16,995 nt of DNA, from NCBI GenBank assembly GCA_002378565.1, contig DFSH01000017.1, forward strand, positions 463-17,457, in the 5' to 3' direction. The notes under the pieces are model-generated. The model worked only from the letters and a program-made list of their open reading frames with translations. It did no database searches and was not told the origin of the DNA. Both the position numbers and the translations under genes were made by a program. The stretch comes from Flavobacteriales bacterium UBA3442. Its GTDB lineage: Bacteria > Bacteroidota > Bacteroidia > Flavobacteriales > Schleiferiaceae. This document shows, piece by piece, positions 1 through 6,778 of the stretch; positions within the stretch are counted from its first letter, which is position 1; the number at the start of each line of letters is the position of its first letter.

Positions 1-1
1 C

Positions 2-36
2 CCACCAAAAAGAAACCCACTCTTGAGGGAGTTTTC
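2..36 (+). terminator. Imperfect hairpin with short T-run at window start
   Basis: An imperfect stem can be drawn around 12-35 (AAAC at 13-16 against GTTT at 31-34, with inner pairs interrupted by mismatches), followed by TTTT and a CT-rich stretch. The 5' arm region (2-22) is nearly identical to the 5' arm of the much better terminator at 1613-1656. It may end a gene left of the window, but the stem is weak and no upstream gene is visible. Confidence 0.3.
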
Positions 37-153
37 TCATTTAAATATCTTTACCTCCTTTCACCAATAACCATATTGCTAATCCTATTTCTCCAAAAGA
101 AGACCCCTCTCATTTTTTATTGGGTCATTTCGTGCCCCCTCAACTCACCGTTA

Positions 154-194
154 TTTAATGTTGAATTAACGTAATCTTAACGTTTACTTAACCT
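154..194 (+). promoter_or_regulatory. Putative Pho box: 8-bp repeats at 11-bp period upstream of porin
   Basis: Three near-identical 8-mers lie in tandem, separated by exactly 3 bp: ATTAACGT (165-172), CTTAACGT (176-183) and CTTAACCT (187-194). A degenerate fourth copy, TTTAATGT (154-161), keeps the same phase. An 11-bp period of direct repeats is the hallmark of PhoB-family response-regulator sites, and CTTAACCT with 3-bp spacers is the known cyanobacterial form of the Pho box. The array ends 20 bp before a TTCCTTTG -7-like box, so it sits where the -33 element would be, as expected for an activator. The downstream gene is a porin of the phosphate-selective O/P family, which fits phosphate-starvation control. 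The regulator itself is not in the window. Confidence 0.7.
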
Positions 195-214
195 AGATGT
201 CTGAAGAATGCTTG

Positions 215-222
215 TTCCTTTG
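215..222 (+). promoter_or_regulatory. Probable -7 box of the porin promoter
   Basis: TTCCTTTG matches the Bacteroidota -7 consensus TAnnTTTG at all fixed positions except the second. It lies 20 nt before the porin start codon and 20 nt after the Pho-box array. There is no good TTG at the -33 distance, consistent with a promoter that depends on an activator. Confidence 0.4.
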
Positions 223-242
223 TCAGAATTATTGATAGACAT

Positions 243-1481
243 ATGATGATGAAAAAATTACAGGGTTTCTTTTTTGTGGCTTTCCTCTTTGCTGCTGATG
301 TGGCTATGGGGCAACAGGTTGTAGAAAGTTCATTTGGGAAAGGGGTGTATGTGGTCGCCAGCGACTCTAGCTTCTCCATGAAGTTTAATGCGAGAGTACA
401 AAGCTTATTAATGTTTGAGGCTCCATCGGACAACATCAGTATGGATGGCATGACCTCCAACTGGCTGATTCGTCGTTCTAGACTGAAGTTTTCAGGTTTT
501 GCCTATTCACCTAAGCTGAAGTATAAGATTGAGCTGGGACTTTCAAATAGAGATCATGGTGGCGAAAACGTCCACACCAATAACACTTCTAATCTGATTT
601 TAGATGCGTTCGTGAGTTGGAATTTTTATAAAAACATGGAGGTTTGGATAGGCCAAACAAAACTCCCAGGTAATCGCGAGCGTGTGATCTCTTCACAGAA
701 ACTTCAATTTGTAGACCGTAGTCTCGTAAACTCAAGATTTAACATAGACCGAGACATGGGGGTTCAGTTCCGGAATAAAGTCAACTTCGGCGCTGTAGCA
801 ACCCGACAAGCGCTCGCTATCTCACAAGGAGAGGGGCGCAACAGAACAAATAAAAATGATCCCAATCCTTTAAATGGGTTTGAATATACAGGCCGCCTTG
901 AGATTTTGCCACTGGGCGAGTTCACGGGGAAAGGTGATTATTTCAGTTCTGACTTAAAGCGAGAAGAGACACCTAAAGTTTCATTTGGAGTCACCTATGA
1001 CATCAATAAAAATGCAGCCAGAGCTGGAGGGAACCTTGGAAGCTACATTGAGGATGCAAACGATGAGGTGATTGATTCTGTGCTGACAGACCTGAACACA
1101 GTACTTGCGGATGTGTTGTTTAAGTACAAAGGATTTTCATTGCTCGCTGAGTATGCAAACAAGTCCATGACGGAAGGCAGAATAGAGGGTGCTGGTGGGT
1201 CAATCATCAACAATTACTACACGGGTACTGGCATAAATGTGCAGGCAGGATACCTCCTTAAGAACAATCTTGAACCTTCCATTCGTTTGACAAAAATTAC
1301 GCCAGAGCTAGAATCAGGGCGAGACCTACAAGAAATGATCACGTTCGGATTGTCTAAGTACATCAAGGGGCATAGCCTTAAAGTCCAAACGGATTTCAGC
1401 TTCCTCACAGAAACGAACCAAGTGAGTCTCACAGAAGACAAAACGATGATGTTCCGCTTCCAAGTTGAAATGGGATTCTAA
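243..1481 (+). CDS. Outer-membrane porin, phosphate-selective porin O/P family
   Basis: A 412-residue protein with a Sec signal peptide (MMMKK start, hydrophobic core, likely cleavage after AMG at about residue 23) and a beta-barrel-like body ending in phenylalanine, as is usual for outer-membrane barrels. The segment at residues 75-180 (RRSRLKFSGF, then W/Y-rich strands, a WIGQTKLP stretch, and NIDRDMGVQF) is typical of the OprO/OprP-like porins of Bacteroidota. Its role is presumably passive uptake of anions, probably phosphate. The start is the first of three tandem ATGs (243, 246, 249); any could be used. No Shine-Dalgarno is present. The gene stands alone, with a terminator-like hairpin on each side. 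The putative Pho box upstream suggests induction by phosphate shortage. The family call is fairly secure; substrate specificity is inferred. Confidence 0.85.
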   Translation: MMMKKLQGFFFVAFLFAADVAMGQQVVESSFGKGVYVVASDSSFSMKFNARVQSLLMFEAPSDNISMDGMTSNWLIRRSRLKFSGFAYSPKLKYKIELGLSNRDHGGENVHTNNTSNLILDAFVSWNFYKNMEVWIGQTKLPGNRERVISSQKLQFVDRSLVNSRFNIDRDMGVQFRNKVNFGAVATRQALAISQGEGRNRTNKNDPNPLNGFEYTGRLEILPLGEFTGKGDYFSSDLKREETPKVSFGVTYDINKNAARAGGNLGSYIEDANDEVIDSVLTDLNTVLADVLFKYKGFSLLAEYANKSMTEGRIEGAGGSIINNYYTGTGINVQAGYLLKNNLEPSIRLTKITPELESGRDLQEMITFGLSKYIKGHSLKVQTDFSFLTETNQVSLTEDKTMMFRFQVEMGF

Positions 1482-1541
1482 GACACTAAAAACAAATCAA
1501 CCCATCTTCAAGTTTCACCTTCTTTGCGTTTTTCAAACTGA

Positions 1542-1721
1542 TCATTGAGAGCCTCTTTCAAGTAAACTCTCCAAATCCTCCTCAAAATGTTTCGACTTCC
1601 CGCCTCTCTGCTCCACCAAAACAAACCCACTCAATGAGTGAGGTTGTTTTTTTTCTAAAAGTTGACGCGTGAGAAAAATCCAAAAGTTGGATGGGTGATC
1701 TGCTAGCAGCCTTGATTTCAA
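1542..1721 (-). other. Short open frame without ATG; doubtful small gene or remnant
   Basis: On the minus strand a frame is open for 59 codons from a TTG at 1721 to a TGA at 1542. The C-terminal half reads like a charged helix (HFEEDLESLLERGSQ), unlike a random AT-rich translation. Stops close the frame just upstream, no ATG start exists, and both the terminator hairpin and the inverted repeat fall inside it. I do not recognise it. It may be a decayed gene end, part of a repeated intergenic element, or chance. Confidence 0.15.
1613..1656 (+). terminator. Intrinsic terminator downstream of the porin gene
   Basis: AACC-CACTCA pairs with TGAGTG-(A)-GGTT (1624-1645; one bulged A, CAATG region as loop), followed by G and a run of eight T. 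It lies 140 nt after the porin stop, so the transcript would carry a long 3' tail. Its 5' flank is almost the same as positions 2-22. Confidence 0.65.
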
Positions 1722-1733
1722 TCAAGGCTGCTA
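1704..1733. repeat. Perfect 13-bp inverted repeat, 4-nt loop
   Basis: TAGCAGCCTTGAT (1704-1716) is exactly complementary to ATCAAGGCTGCTA (1721-1733), with TTCA between. There is no T-run directly on either side, so it is not a standard intrinsic terminator. It could be a protein-binding site, an RNA 3'-end structure or a miniature repeat end. Confidence 0.75.
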
Positions 1734-2035
1734 TTGCATTAAACAAAACGGTTTTTCTATGCATAACACGCAGCAGCCATTCTACTTATTCTTTTTATAA
1801 TGCAAGGTTAAAAATATAATTTTCTAAAAAAATTGAAGGTGAAACCTCACGGTCTACTAACCAAAACCCAAAGACACAAAGACTTTTAGTTTTTAATTTT
1901 AATCCTATACCAACTTGATTAAATCCTTTGAGTAGTTACAGAGTGTAGCGAGTATATTTATCTCTTGACATTCATTAAATCCCCTTTGAAATGTTAAACA
2001 AAAGCAACGCATACGGAAAGAATTTTTAATAAAAA

Positions 2036-2665
2036 ATGAAAACACATACAAAAGAAACTCAAGCAACAATGACCCCAGACAAGTCATTGAACTATTTAAA
2101 AGAAGGGAATATTAGATTTCTAAATAATATAAAGGCTAATAGGGATTTACTGGGGCAGGTTAACCACACAAGTAACGGTCAATTCCCCTTTGCAACAATA
2201 CTGAGTTGTATTGATTCAAGGGTGTCTGCTGAGTTGGTATTTGATCAAGGTTTAGGTGATATTTTCAGTGTGCGTATTGCAGGAAACTTTGTAAATGAAG
2301 ATATTTTAGGAAGCATGGAGTTTGCTTGCAAACTAGCAGGAACTAAACTAATTGTCGTTTTAGGACATACAAGCTGTGGCGCTATAAAAGGGGCTTGCGA
2401 TGATGTCAAATTAGGCAATCTGACTAACATGTTGGCTAATATAAAGCCAGCTGTTGCAGCTGTTCGGGAACCAAAAGATGCCAATTATCGCAATTCCAGA
2501 AATATTGAATTTGTAGATAATGTAGCCACGAAAAACGTGCAGCTCACGATAGCAAGAATCATGGACGAGAGCCCGGTACTTGCGGAAATGCAAAACAATG
2601 ATGAGATAAAAATTATTGGCGCTATTTATGATATAAATACTGGGGCAGCTAAATTTTTAGACTAA
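2036..2665 (+). CDS. Beta-class carbonic anhydrase
   Basis: A 209-residue enzyme that interconverts CO2 and bicarbonate, presumably in the cytoplasm since no signal peptide is seen. The zinc site is complete: C58 with the Asp60/Arg62 dyad in CIDSR, and H111 and C114 in GHTSCGA. The N-terminal MKTHTKETQATMTPD is typical of the Bacteroidota form, which supports the ATG at 2036 rather than the internal ATG at residue 12. No Shine-Dalgarno; an A-rich stretch precedes the start. The gene lies 47 nt upstream of a SulP transporter with no terminator between, so the two are probably co-transcribed: the transporter would bring in bicarbonate and this enzyme equilibrate it with CO2. GC content is low (22/60 in 2281-2340) compared with the right side of the window. 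Confidence 0.95.
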   Translation: MKTHTKETQATMTPDKSLNYLKEGNIRFLNNIKANRDLLGQVNHTSNGQFPFATILSCIDSRVSAELVFDQGLGDIFSVRIAGNFVNEDILGSMEFACKLAGTKLIVVLGHTSCGAIKGACDDVKLGNLTNMLANIKPAVAAVREPKDANYRNSRNIEFVDNVATKNVQLTIARIMDESPVLAEMQNNDEIKIIGAIYDINTGAAKFLD

Positions 2666-2712
2666 CTATTTAGCCTTACTAATATTTCAAACTGACTCAG
2701 AAAACAGAATAC

Positions 2713-4575
2713 ATGAACAAACTTTTTTCAAACATAAAAGGAGATACCCTTGGAGGGATCACTGCGGGCATAGTCGCATTACCTCTTGCTTTAGCATTTG
2801 GTGTGTCTTCAGGCCTAGGGCCAGCAGCAGGATTGTATGGCGCAATATTTATTAGTTTTTTTGCTGCACTTTTCGGGGGGACAAGCACTCAAGTTTCAGG
2901 ACCTACAGCTCCAATGACAGCCGTTAGCATGGTCATTATTGCAAGTATTATCGCAATCAATGATGGCGATGTCAATCAAGCATTACCCATAATACTGACC
3001 GTTTTTTTATTGGCAGGCATCATGCAAATTGGGCTCGGTGCTCTTGGCGTAGGGCAGTACATTCGGTATATTCCATACCCCGTTGTCTCTGGCTTTATGA
3101 CTGCTATCGGAGTAATAATTTTAGTGACTCAAATTTTCCCTTCTGTAGGGTACTATCCAAAAGAAGATGTAGCATTTGTCAGTCAATTTCAACCACAAGC
3201 TGAAGAGTTAATCCTTGAAAACATCTTGAGAGATGAAGCTGGAGAGGGCATTTTAGTTTTACATGATTTTCAACAAACCATTGATCGAGCTGGAACCATT
3301 GAGACGTTTCAAATATTAGCAGAATCACAAACATTAGCTGCTAAAGAGGCATCAGGGGTCTTAGGGACTCTTAAAGTTTTGCCAAATGCATTAAAAAATA
3401 TTAATTGGCTGGAATTAGCTCTTTCATTAGCTACTATTTTTATAATCTATGGATTTAAGCGAATCACCAAAGTTGTGCCCAGCACGCTTGTTGCCTTAAT
3501 AGTCGTTTCTGGTGTTGCCATAGCTTTTGGGTTTAATTATAGACCCATTGAGCAAATTCCTAGTGGGTTTCCATTCCCAGTAACTGAAATATTTACAGGG
3601 TTTAAACTTGGGAATGTCTCTCCCTATATTTTCACGGCTCTAACATTGGCGCTTTTAGGATCTATCGATTCACTACTTACGAGTGTCGTGGCAGATAATA
3701 TGACAAAAACCAAGCACAAACCCAATAAAGAATTAATTGGTCAAGGGATTGGCAATAGCATAGGTGCAATTTTTGGCGGACTTCCTGGAGCGGGAGCAAC
3801 AATTAGGACTGTTGTTAATATAAATTCAGGAGGAAAGACAAAATTATCGGGAATGGTATCGGGCATAATGTTGCTGTTTATTCTACTTGCTTTAGGGCCA
3901 ATTGCATCAAAAATTCCAGCGGCAGTTTTAGCAGGCATACTGATTACTGTTGGTATTGGTGTCATGGATTACAAAGGATTAAAAGCCATACCTAATTTAC
4001 CTAGGGATATGAGTTTTGGACCTTTTAAATTAAGCTCGGAAGTGATGATTATGTTGGTGGTCTTAGTGCTAGCCTCCGTTTGGAACCTTGTTTACGCTGT
4101 GGGCATAGGTTTGGTTTTTGCTTCATTGATGTTTATGAAAAAAATAGGAGACGTAACTGCAAGTCGTTCAGATGTTAAGCCATTAGATGAAGAGGCTTGG
4201 AACGATGAAATAGGTTTCCCAAAAAACCTAAAAGAAGAAGTCTTTATCAAACACACAAAGGGGCCTTTGTTTTTTGGTTCAACCAGCGATTTTCAGAATT
4301 TAGCAGACCAAATCCCTGACACGGCATCAATAGTGATTATTCGATTAGGCCGTATGCCATACATGGATCAGTCTGGTTTATATGTCATGGAAGACGTGCT
4401 CTTAGATTTGAAAAGCAAAAATATTGATGTTGTTTTTGTCAACGTTTTGGAGCAGCCACGGTACATGATGGAGCGCATTGATATTATTCCAGATTTCATT
4501 TCTGAAGAACGCATTTTTAATGATTTCAATGACTGCATGTCCTGGATAAAAGAAAAAGCAGACATTTCTGAGTGA
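2713..4575 (+). CDS. SulP family anion transporter with STAS domain, probable bicarbonate transporter
   Basis: A 620-residue membrane protein of the SulP/SLC26 family. Residues 10-145 and 230-475 hold the hydrophobic transport domain with the conserved QVSGPTAPM (60-68), SIDSLLTSVVADNMT (317-331) and GLPGAGATIRT (356-366) segments. Residues 510-615 form a cytoplasmic STAS domain with the MDQSGL loop (551-556). An insert of about 85 polar residues (144-230) interrupts the transport domain. SulP proteins carry sulfate, bicarbonate, C4 acids or other anions; the neighbouring carbonic anhydrase makes bicarbonate the best guess. It is the last gene of the pair and is followed 40 nt later by a strong terminator. 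GC content is low (20/60 in 3421-3480). Family is certain; substrate is inferred from context. Confidence 0.92.
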   Translation: MNKLFSNIKGDTLGGITAGIVALPLALAFGVSSGLGPAAGLYGAIFISFFAALFGGTSTQVSGPTAPMTAVSMVIIASIIAINDGDVNQALPIILTVFLLAGIMQIGLGALGVGQYIRYIPYPVVSGFMTAIGVIILVTQIFPSVGYYPKEDVAFVSQFQPQAEELILENILRDEAGEGILVLHDFQQTIDRAGTIETFQILAESQTLAAKEASGVLGTLKVLPNALKNINWLELALSLATIFIIYGFKRITKVVPSTLVALIVVSGVAIAFGFNYRPIEQIPSGFPFPVTEIFTGFKLGNVSPYIFTALTLALLGSIDSLLTSVVADNMTKTKHKPNKELIGQGIGNSIGAIFGGLPGAGATIRTVVNINSGGKTKLSGMVSGIMLLFILLALGPIASKIPAAVLAGILITVGIGVMDYKGLKAIPNLPRDMSFGPFKLSSEVMIMLVVLVLASVWNLVYAVGIGLVFASLMFMKKIGDVTASRSDVKPLDEEAWNDEIGFPKNLKEEVFIKHTKGPLFFGSTSDFQNLADQIPDTASIVIIRLGRMPYMDQSGLYVMEDVLLDLKSKNIDVVFVNVLEQPRYMMERIDIIPDFISEERIFNDFNDCMSWIKEKADISE

Positions 4576-4615
4576 AGCTTGCTAATTATGACATTTTAGC
4601 CTCAGTAATATGAGT

Positions 4616-4647
4616 AAAATAGCCCCTCCTTGATGGGCTATTTTTTT
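4616..4647. terminator. Bidirectional intrinsic terminator between convergent genes
   Basis: AAAATAGCCC (4616-4625) is perfectly complementary to GGGCTATTTT (4635-4644), with a 9-nt loop and T-run to 4647. The stem's A-run gives a shorter T-run on the minus strand. It can therefore end both the SulP transcript (stop 40 nt upstream) and the minus-strand TonB-dependent receptor transcript (stop about 18 nt away). Confidence 0.9.
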
Positions 4648-4665
4648 ACTAATTGATGACCACAA

Positions 4666-6717
4666 CTAATCCAAACTGTAAGTCAACTGAATCCCCACGG
4701 CCCGTGGCGCGCTCAGTTGTCCCGGCCGCGGCATAGCCAGTCGATTGGCGACATTCCTGCACGTAAGATTCAGGGAAAAGGGGGTGTTTTCTGGCTGCCA
4801 AGTCATCCGGAGGTCCATGAAGACATCACCCTGACTGAAGGCATAACGTGCATCTTGAATGCCTGGAACAAAAATGGCAATCAAGGGATCCACAAAAATT
4901 TTGTCGATACTGTTCATGACTGAATTGCCTCTCACTGACATGCCAATGGTCCATGCCTGGTAGGTGGCTTGAAGGTCTGCCTTGATAACATCCCGGTAGC
5001 GGTATTTCAGCCAGCCAGCCTCGGGGCTCAAGGCGGTGCTGTTGAAGGATAGTTCAGCGCCAGAAGCGTCAGTGGCGTAAACATAGCTAGGGTCTTTTGG
5101 GGTGGGCCAGACATGGGTCCATCCGCCCATGCCTTGAAGGGTCCATTTACCTAGATTGACCTCAGCGGCCGCCGTGATTTCCATGCCTGGGATTGATGTG
5201 CCACCCACATTCAGGGACTTGAATCCATAATTGCCTAAAAGCAAGGTGCTGTCATTGTCCCATTTGCCAAAGGTGAACTCCATCATGTCATCAAAATCGG
5301 TCCAAAAAGCTGCCACATCAATGTAGCCCTTGACCTTGTCATTGACCAGCAATTGCTTGAATCCAATTTCTGATGTCCATCCTTTTTCTGACTTAAGGTC
5401 AAAGTTGGGGAAGGCTTGAAGTTGTCCGATTGCTGAACGGGTGTACAACTCTGCCACGGATGGCATGCGAAATCCCTGCGCCCATGAGGCCCTCAGATGA
5501 CCACCTTTGTTGACGCCCTTGTGCAGTCCCACTTTTGCCACCGGTTGATTGGCAGACATATCATCCACCCTTGCCTGTTCCCATCGCAAACCAGCACTTA
5601 AATCCCAACCTTGCACACTGAGCTCTGCTTGCGTGAAGGCTGCAAGGTTGCTAGACTGATGATCCCCTTGAAACAGCACGGATTGCATGCTCGCTTGACT
5701 GAAGTAAACACCCGACAACATGTCAACAGCTCCTACTTGGTATTGCATGCTGTAATCCAGCATATGCTGCAGGGCTGCTGTTGAATAATTGTTAGAGTCT
5801 AATCCCGATTGATTATCCATGCCTGTGCTGCGCCATTGCAGCTTGTGCATCCTGCCATTTTGCAGATGCTTTACATGGGCACCCATATACCAGGTTGCCC
5901 CCTTGGTCAGAGTGGCTGATGAGTCCAACGGGGTGTAACCATAGCGATAATCTTCCCAAAGCAAAGACGTTGCTCGATCTGAATGGTAGGTTGCAGCATG
6001 CACGCCAACTTCCGTTCGAGAAGATGGCTTGTAGCGGTATTTCAGGTGGAGGCGCTGTGACAGTTCGCGCAGCCCCAACTGGTAGCCTTGGTCTTTGAAT
6101 TGCTGGCCATGAACGACCCAGCCATGGTTACCGTGACTGTCCGACATGGCCCACTGCAGGCCACCTTGGCCACGCGGCTTATCGCTCCACTGCATGCTGG
6201 TCATCTTTGGCTGGCTGTAGACAGATCCAAAGGTGGCCACCCGAACCCTGAGGTCACTGCTTGGCTCCCAGCTCCGCATATGGATGACGCCATTCAGGGC
6301 GCTTGAACCATAGCTTGATGAGGCGGCGCCCTTGATGACTTCCACTTGATCAATGGCCTCCACCGGCATGAACCCCCATGCAGCATTGCCCGCGTCGGGC
6401 GTCAGCAATGGGAGACCATCCAAGAGTACCAAAACCCTTGAGCCCGCACCCATGCTCCACCCTGACCCACCACGAATGTTTGCCTGACCATCTTGGATGG
6501 TCACCCCTGACAACTGTTCCAAGGCGGATTCAATGCGAGGGCTTGGTTTGTCATGAATAACGGCAAGGGGCATAACTTCCACGGAAATGGGGGCTTCCTC
6601 AATGCGTTGGCTGTGGCGGCCTGCTGTCACGACGGTGGTGTGAAGGGTTACGGTTGTGGTGTCGGCTTGGCTGACAGATAACAAGGCAACACCTATAAGG
6701 GCTGAAATCATGGCCAT
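4666..6717 (-). CDS. TonB-dependent outer-membrane receptor, BtuB/FepA-like
   Basis: A 683-residue receptor for active uptake of a scarce ligand across the outer membrane. A short signal peptide (residues 1-18, SVSQA end) is followed by a TonB-box-like TTVVTA (27-32), close to that of BtuB. The plug domain covers about 35-150, with ANIRGGSG (79-86), VLVLLDGLPL (95-104) and IDQVEVIKGAASSSYGSSA (122-140). The rest is a beta-barrel, ending in a strand near AVGIQLTYSLD. It lacks the N-terminal carboxypeptidase-regulatory-like domain of SusC-type receptors, and no SusD partner is adjacent, which argues for a metal chelate or cofactor ligand rather than glycan. The ligand cannot be read from sequence. 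It is divergent from dprA with only 61 bp between; no riboswitch or clear promoter box is visible there. GC is clearly higher than in the genes to the left. Confidence 0.9.
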   Translation of the reverse strand: MAMISALIGVALLSVSQADTTTVTLHTTVVTAGRHSQRIEEAPISVEVMPLAVIHDKPSPRIESALEQLSGVTIQDGQANIRGGSGWSMGAGSRVLVLLDGLPLLTPDAGNAAWGFMPVEAIDQVEVIKGAASSSYGSSALNGVIHMRSWEPSSDLRVRVATFGSVYSQPKMTSMQWSDKPRGQGGLQWAMSDSHGNHGWVVHGQQFKDQGYQLGLRELSQRLHLKYRYKPSSRTEVGVHAATYHSDRATSLLWEDYRYGYTPLDSSATLTKGATWYMGAHVKHLQNGRMHKLQWRSTGMDNQSGLDSNNYSTAALQHMLDYSMQYQVGAVDMLSGVYFSQASMQSVLFQGDHQSSNLAAFTQAELSVQGWDLSAGLRWEQARVDDMSANQPVAKVGLHKGVNKGGHLRASWAQGFRMPSVAELYTRSAIGQLQAFPNFDLKSEKGWTSEIGFKQLLVNDKVKGYIDVAAFWTDFDDMMEFTFGKWDNDSTLLLGNYGFKSLNVGGTSIPGMEITAAAEVNLGKWTLQGMGGWTHVWPTPKDPSYVYATDASGAELSFNSTALSPEAGWLKYRYRDVIKADLQATYQAWTIGMSVRGNSVMNSIDKIFVDPLIAIFVPGIQDARYAFSQGDVFMDLRMTWQPENTPFSLNLTCRNVANRLAMPRPGQLSAPRAVGIQLTYSLD

Positions 6718-6778
6718 AATTTACCATTTTAAATGATTCCATCCGGCATGATGGTTTGCCCAATGCCCAGATTGCGGC

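Larger units (their letters stand above)
1482..2035. other. 554-bp intergenic region between porin and carbonic anhydrase
   Basis: No convincing gene is present. The region holds an intrinsic terminator (1613-1656), a perfect 13-bp inverted repeat (1704-1733), a minus-strand open stretch without ATG (1542-1721), and two copies of ATTAAATCC followed by TTTGA (1918-1931 and 1974-1989) upstream of the carbonic anhydrase. It is very AT-rich. No exact TAnnTTTG box was found in front of the carbonic anhydrase, so that promoter remains unplaced. Confidence 0.6.

Noticed and set aside
1512..1845. 11-bp inverted repeat GTTTCACCTTC (1512-1522) with GAAGGTGAAAC (1835-1845)
   Set aside because: The arms are over 300 bp apart, do not extend, and border nothing recognisable; chance is likely in this AT-rich gap.
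1965..1970. TTGACA, like an E. coli -35 box, upstream of the carbonic anhydrase
   Set aside because: No TATAAT-like box at 16-18 nt and no TAnnTTTG at the Bacteroidota spacing.
4717..6560. Open frames on the plus strand inside the TonB-dependent receptor gene
   Set aside because: Shadows of the real minus-strand gene; no recognisable motifs and arginine/proline-rich composition.
6718..6778. Possible riboswitch or metal-regulator operator between the receptor and dprA
   Set aside because: Only 61 bp, no B12-riboswitch-like conserved core, no convincing palindrome and no exact -7 box.
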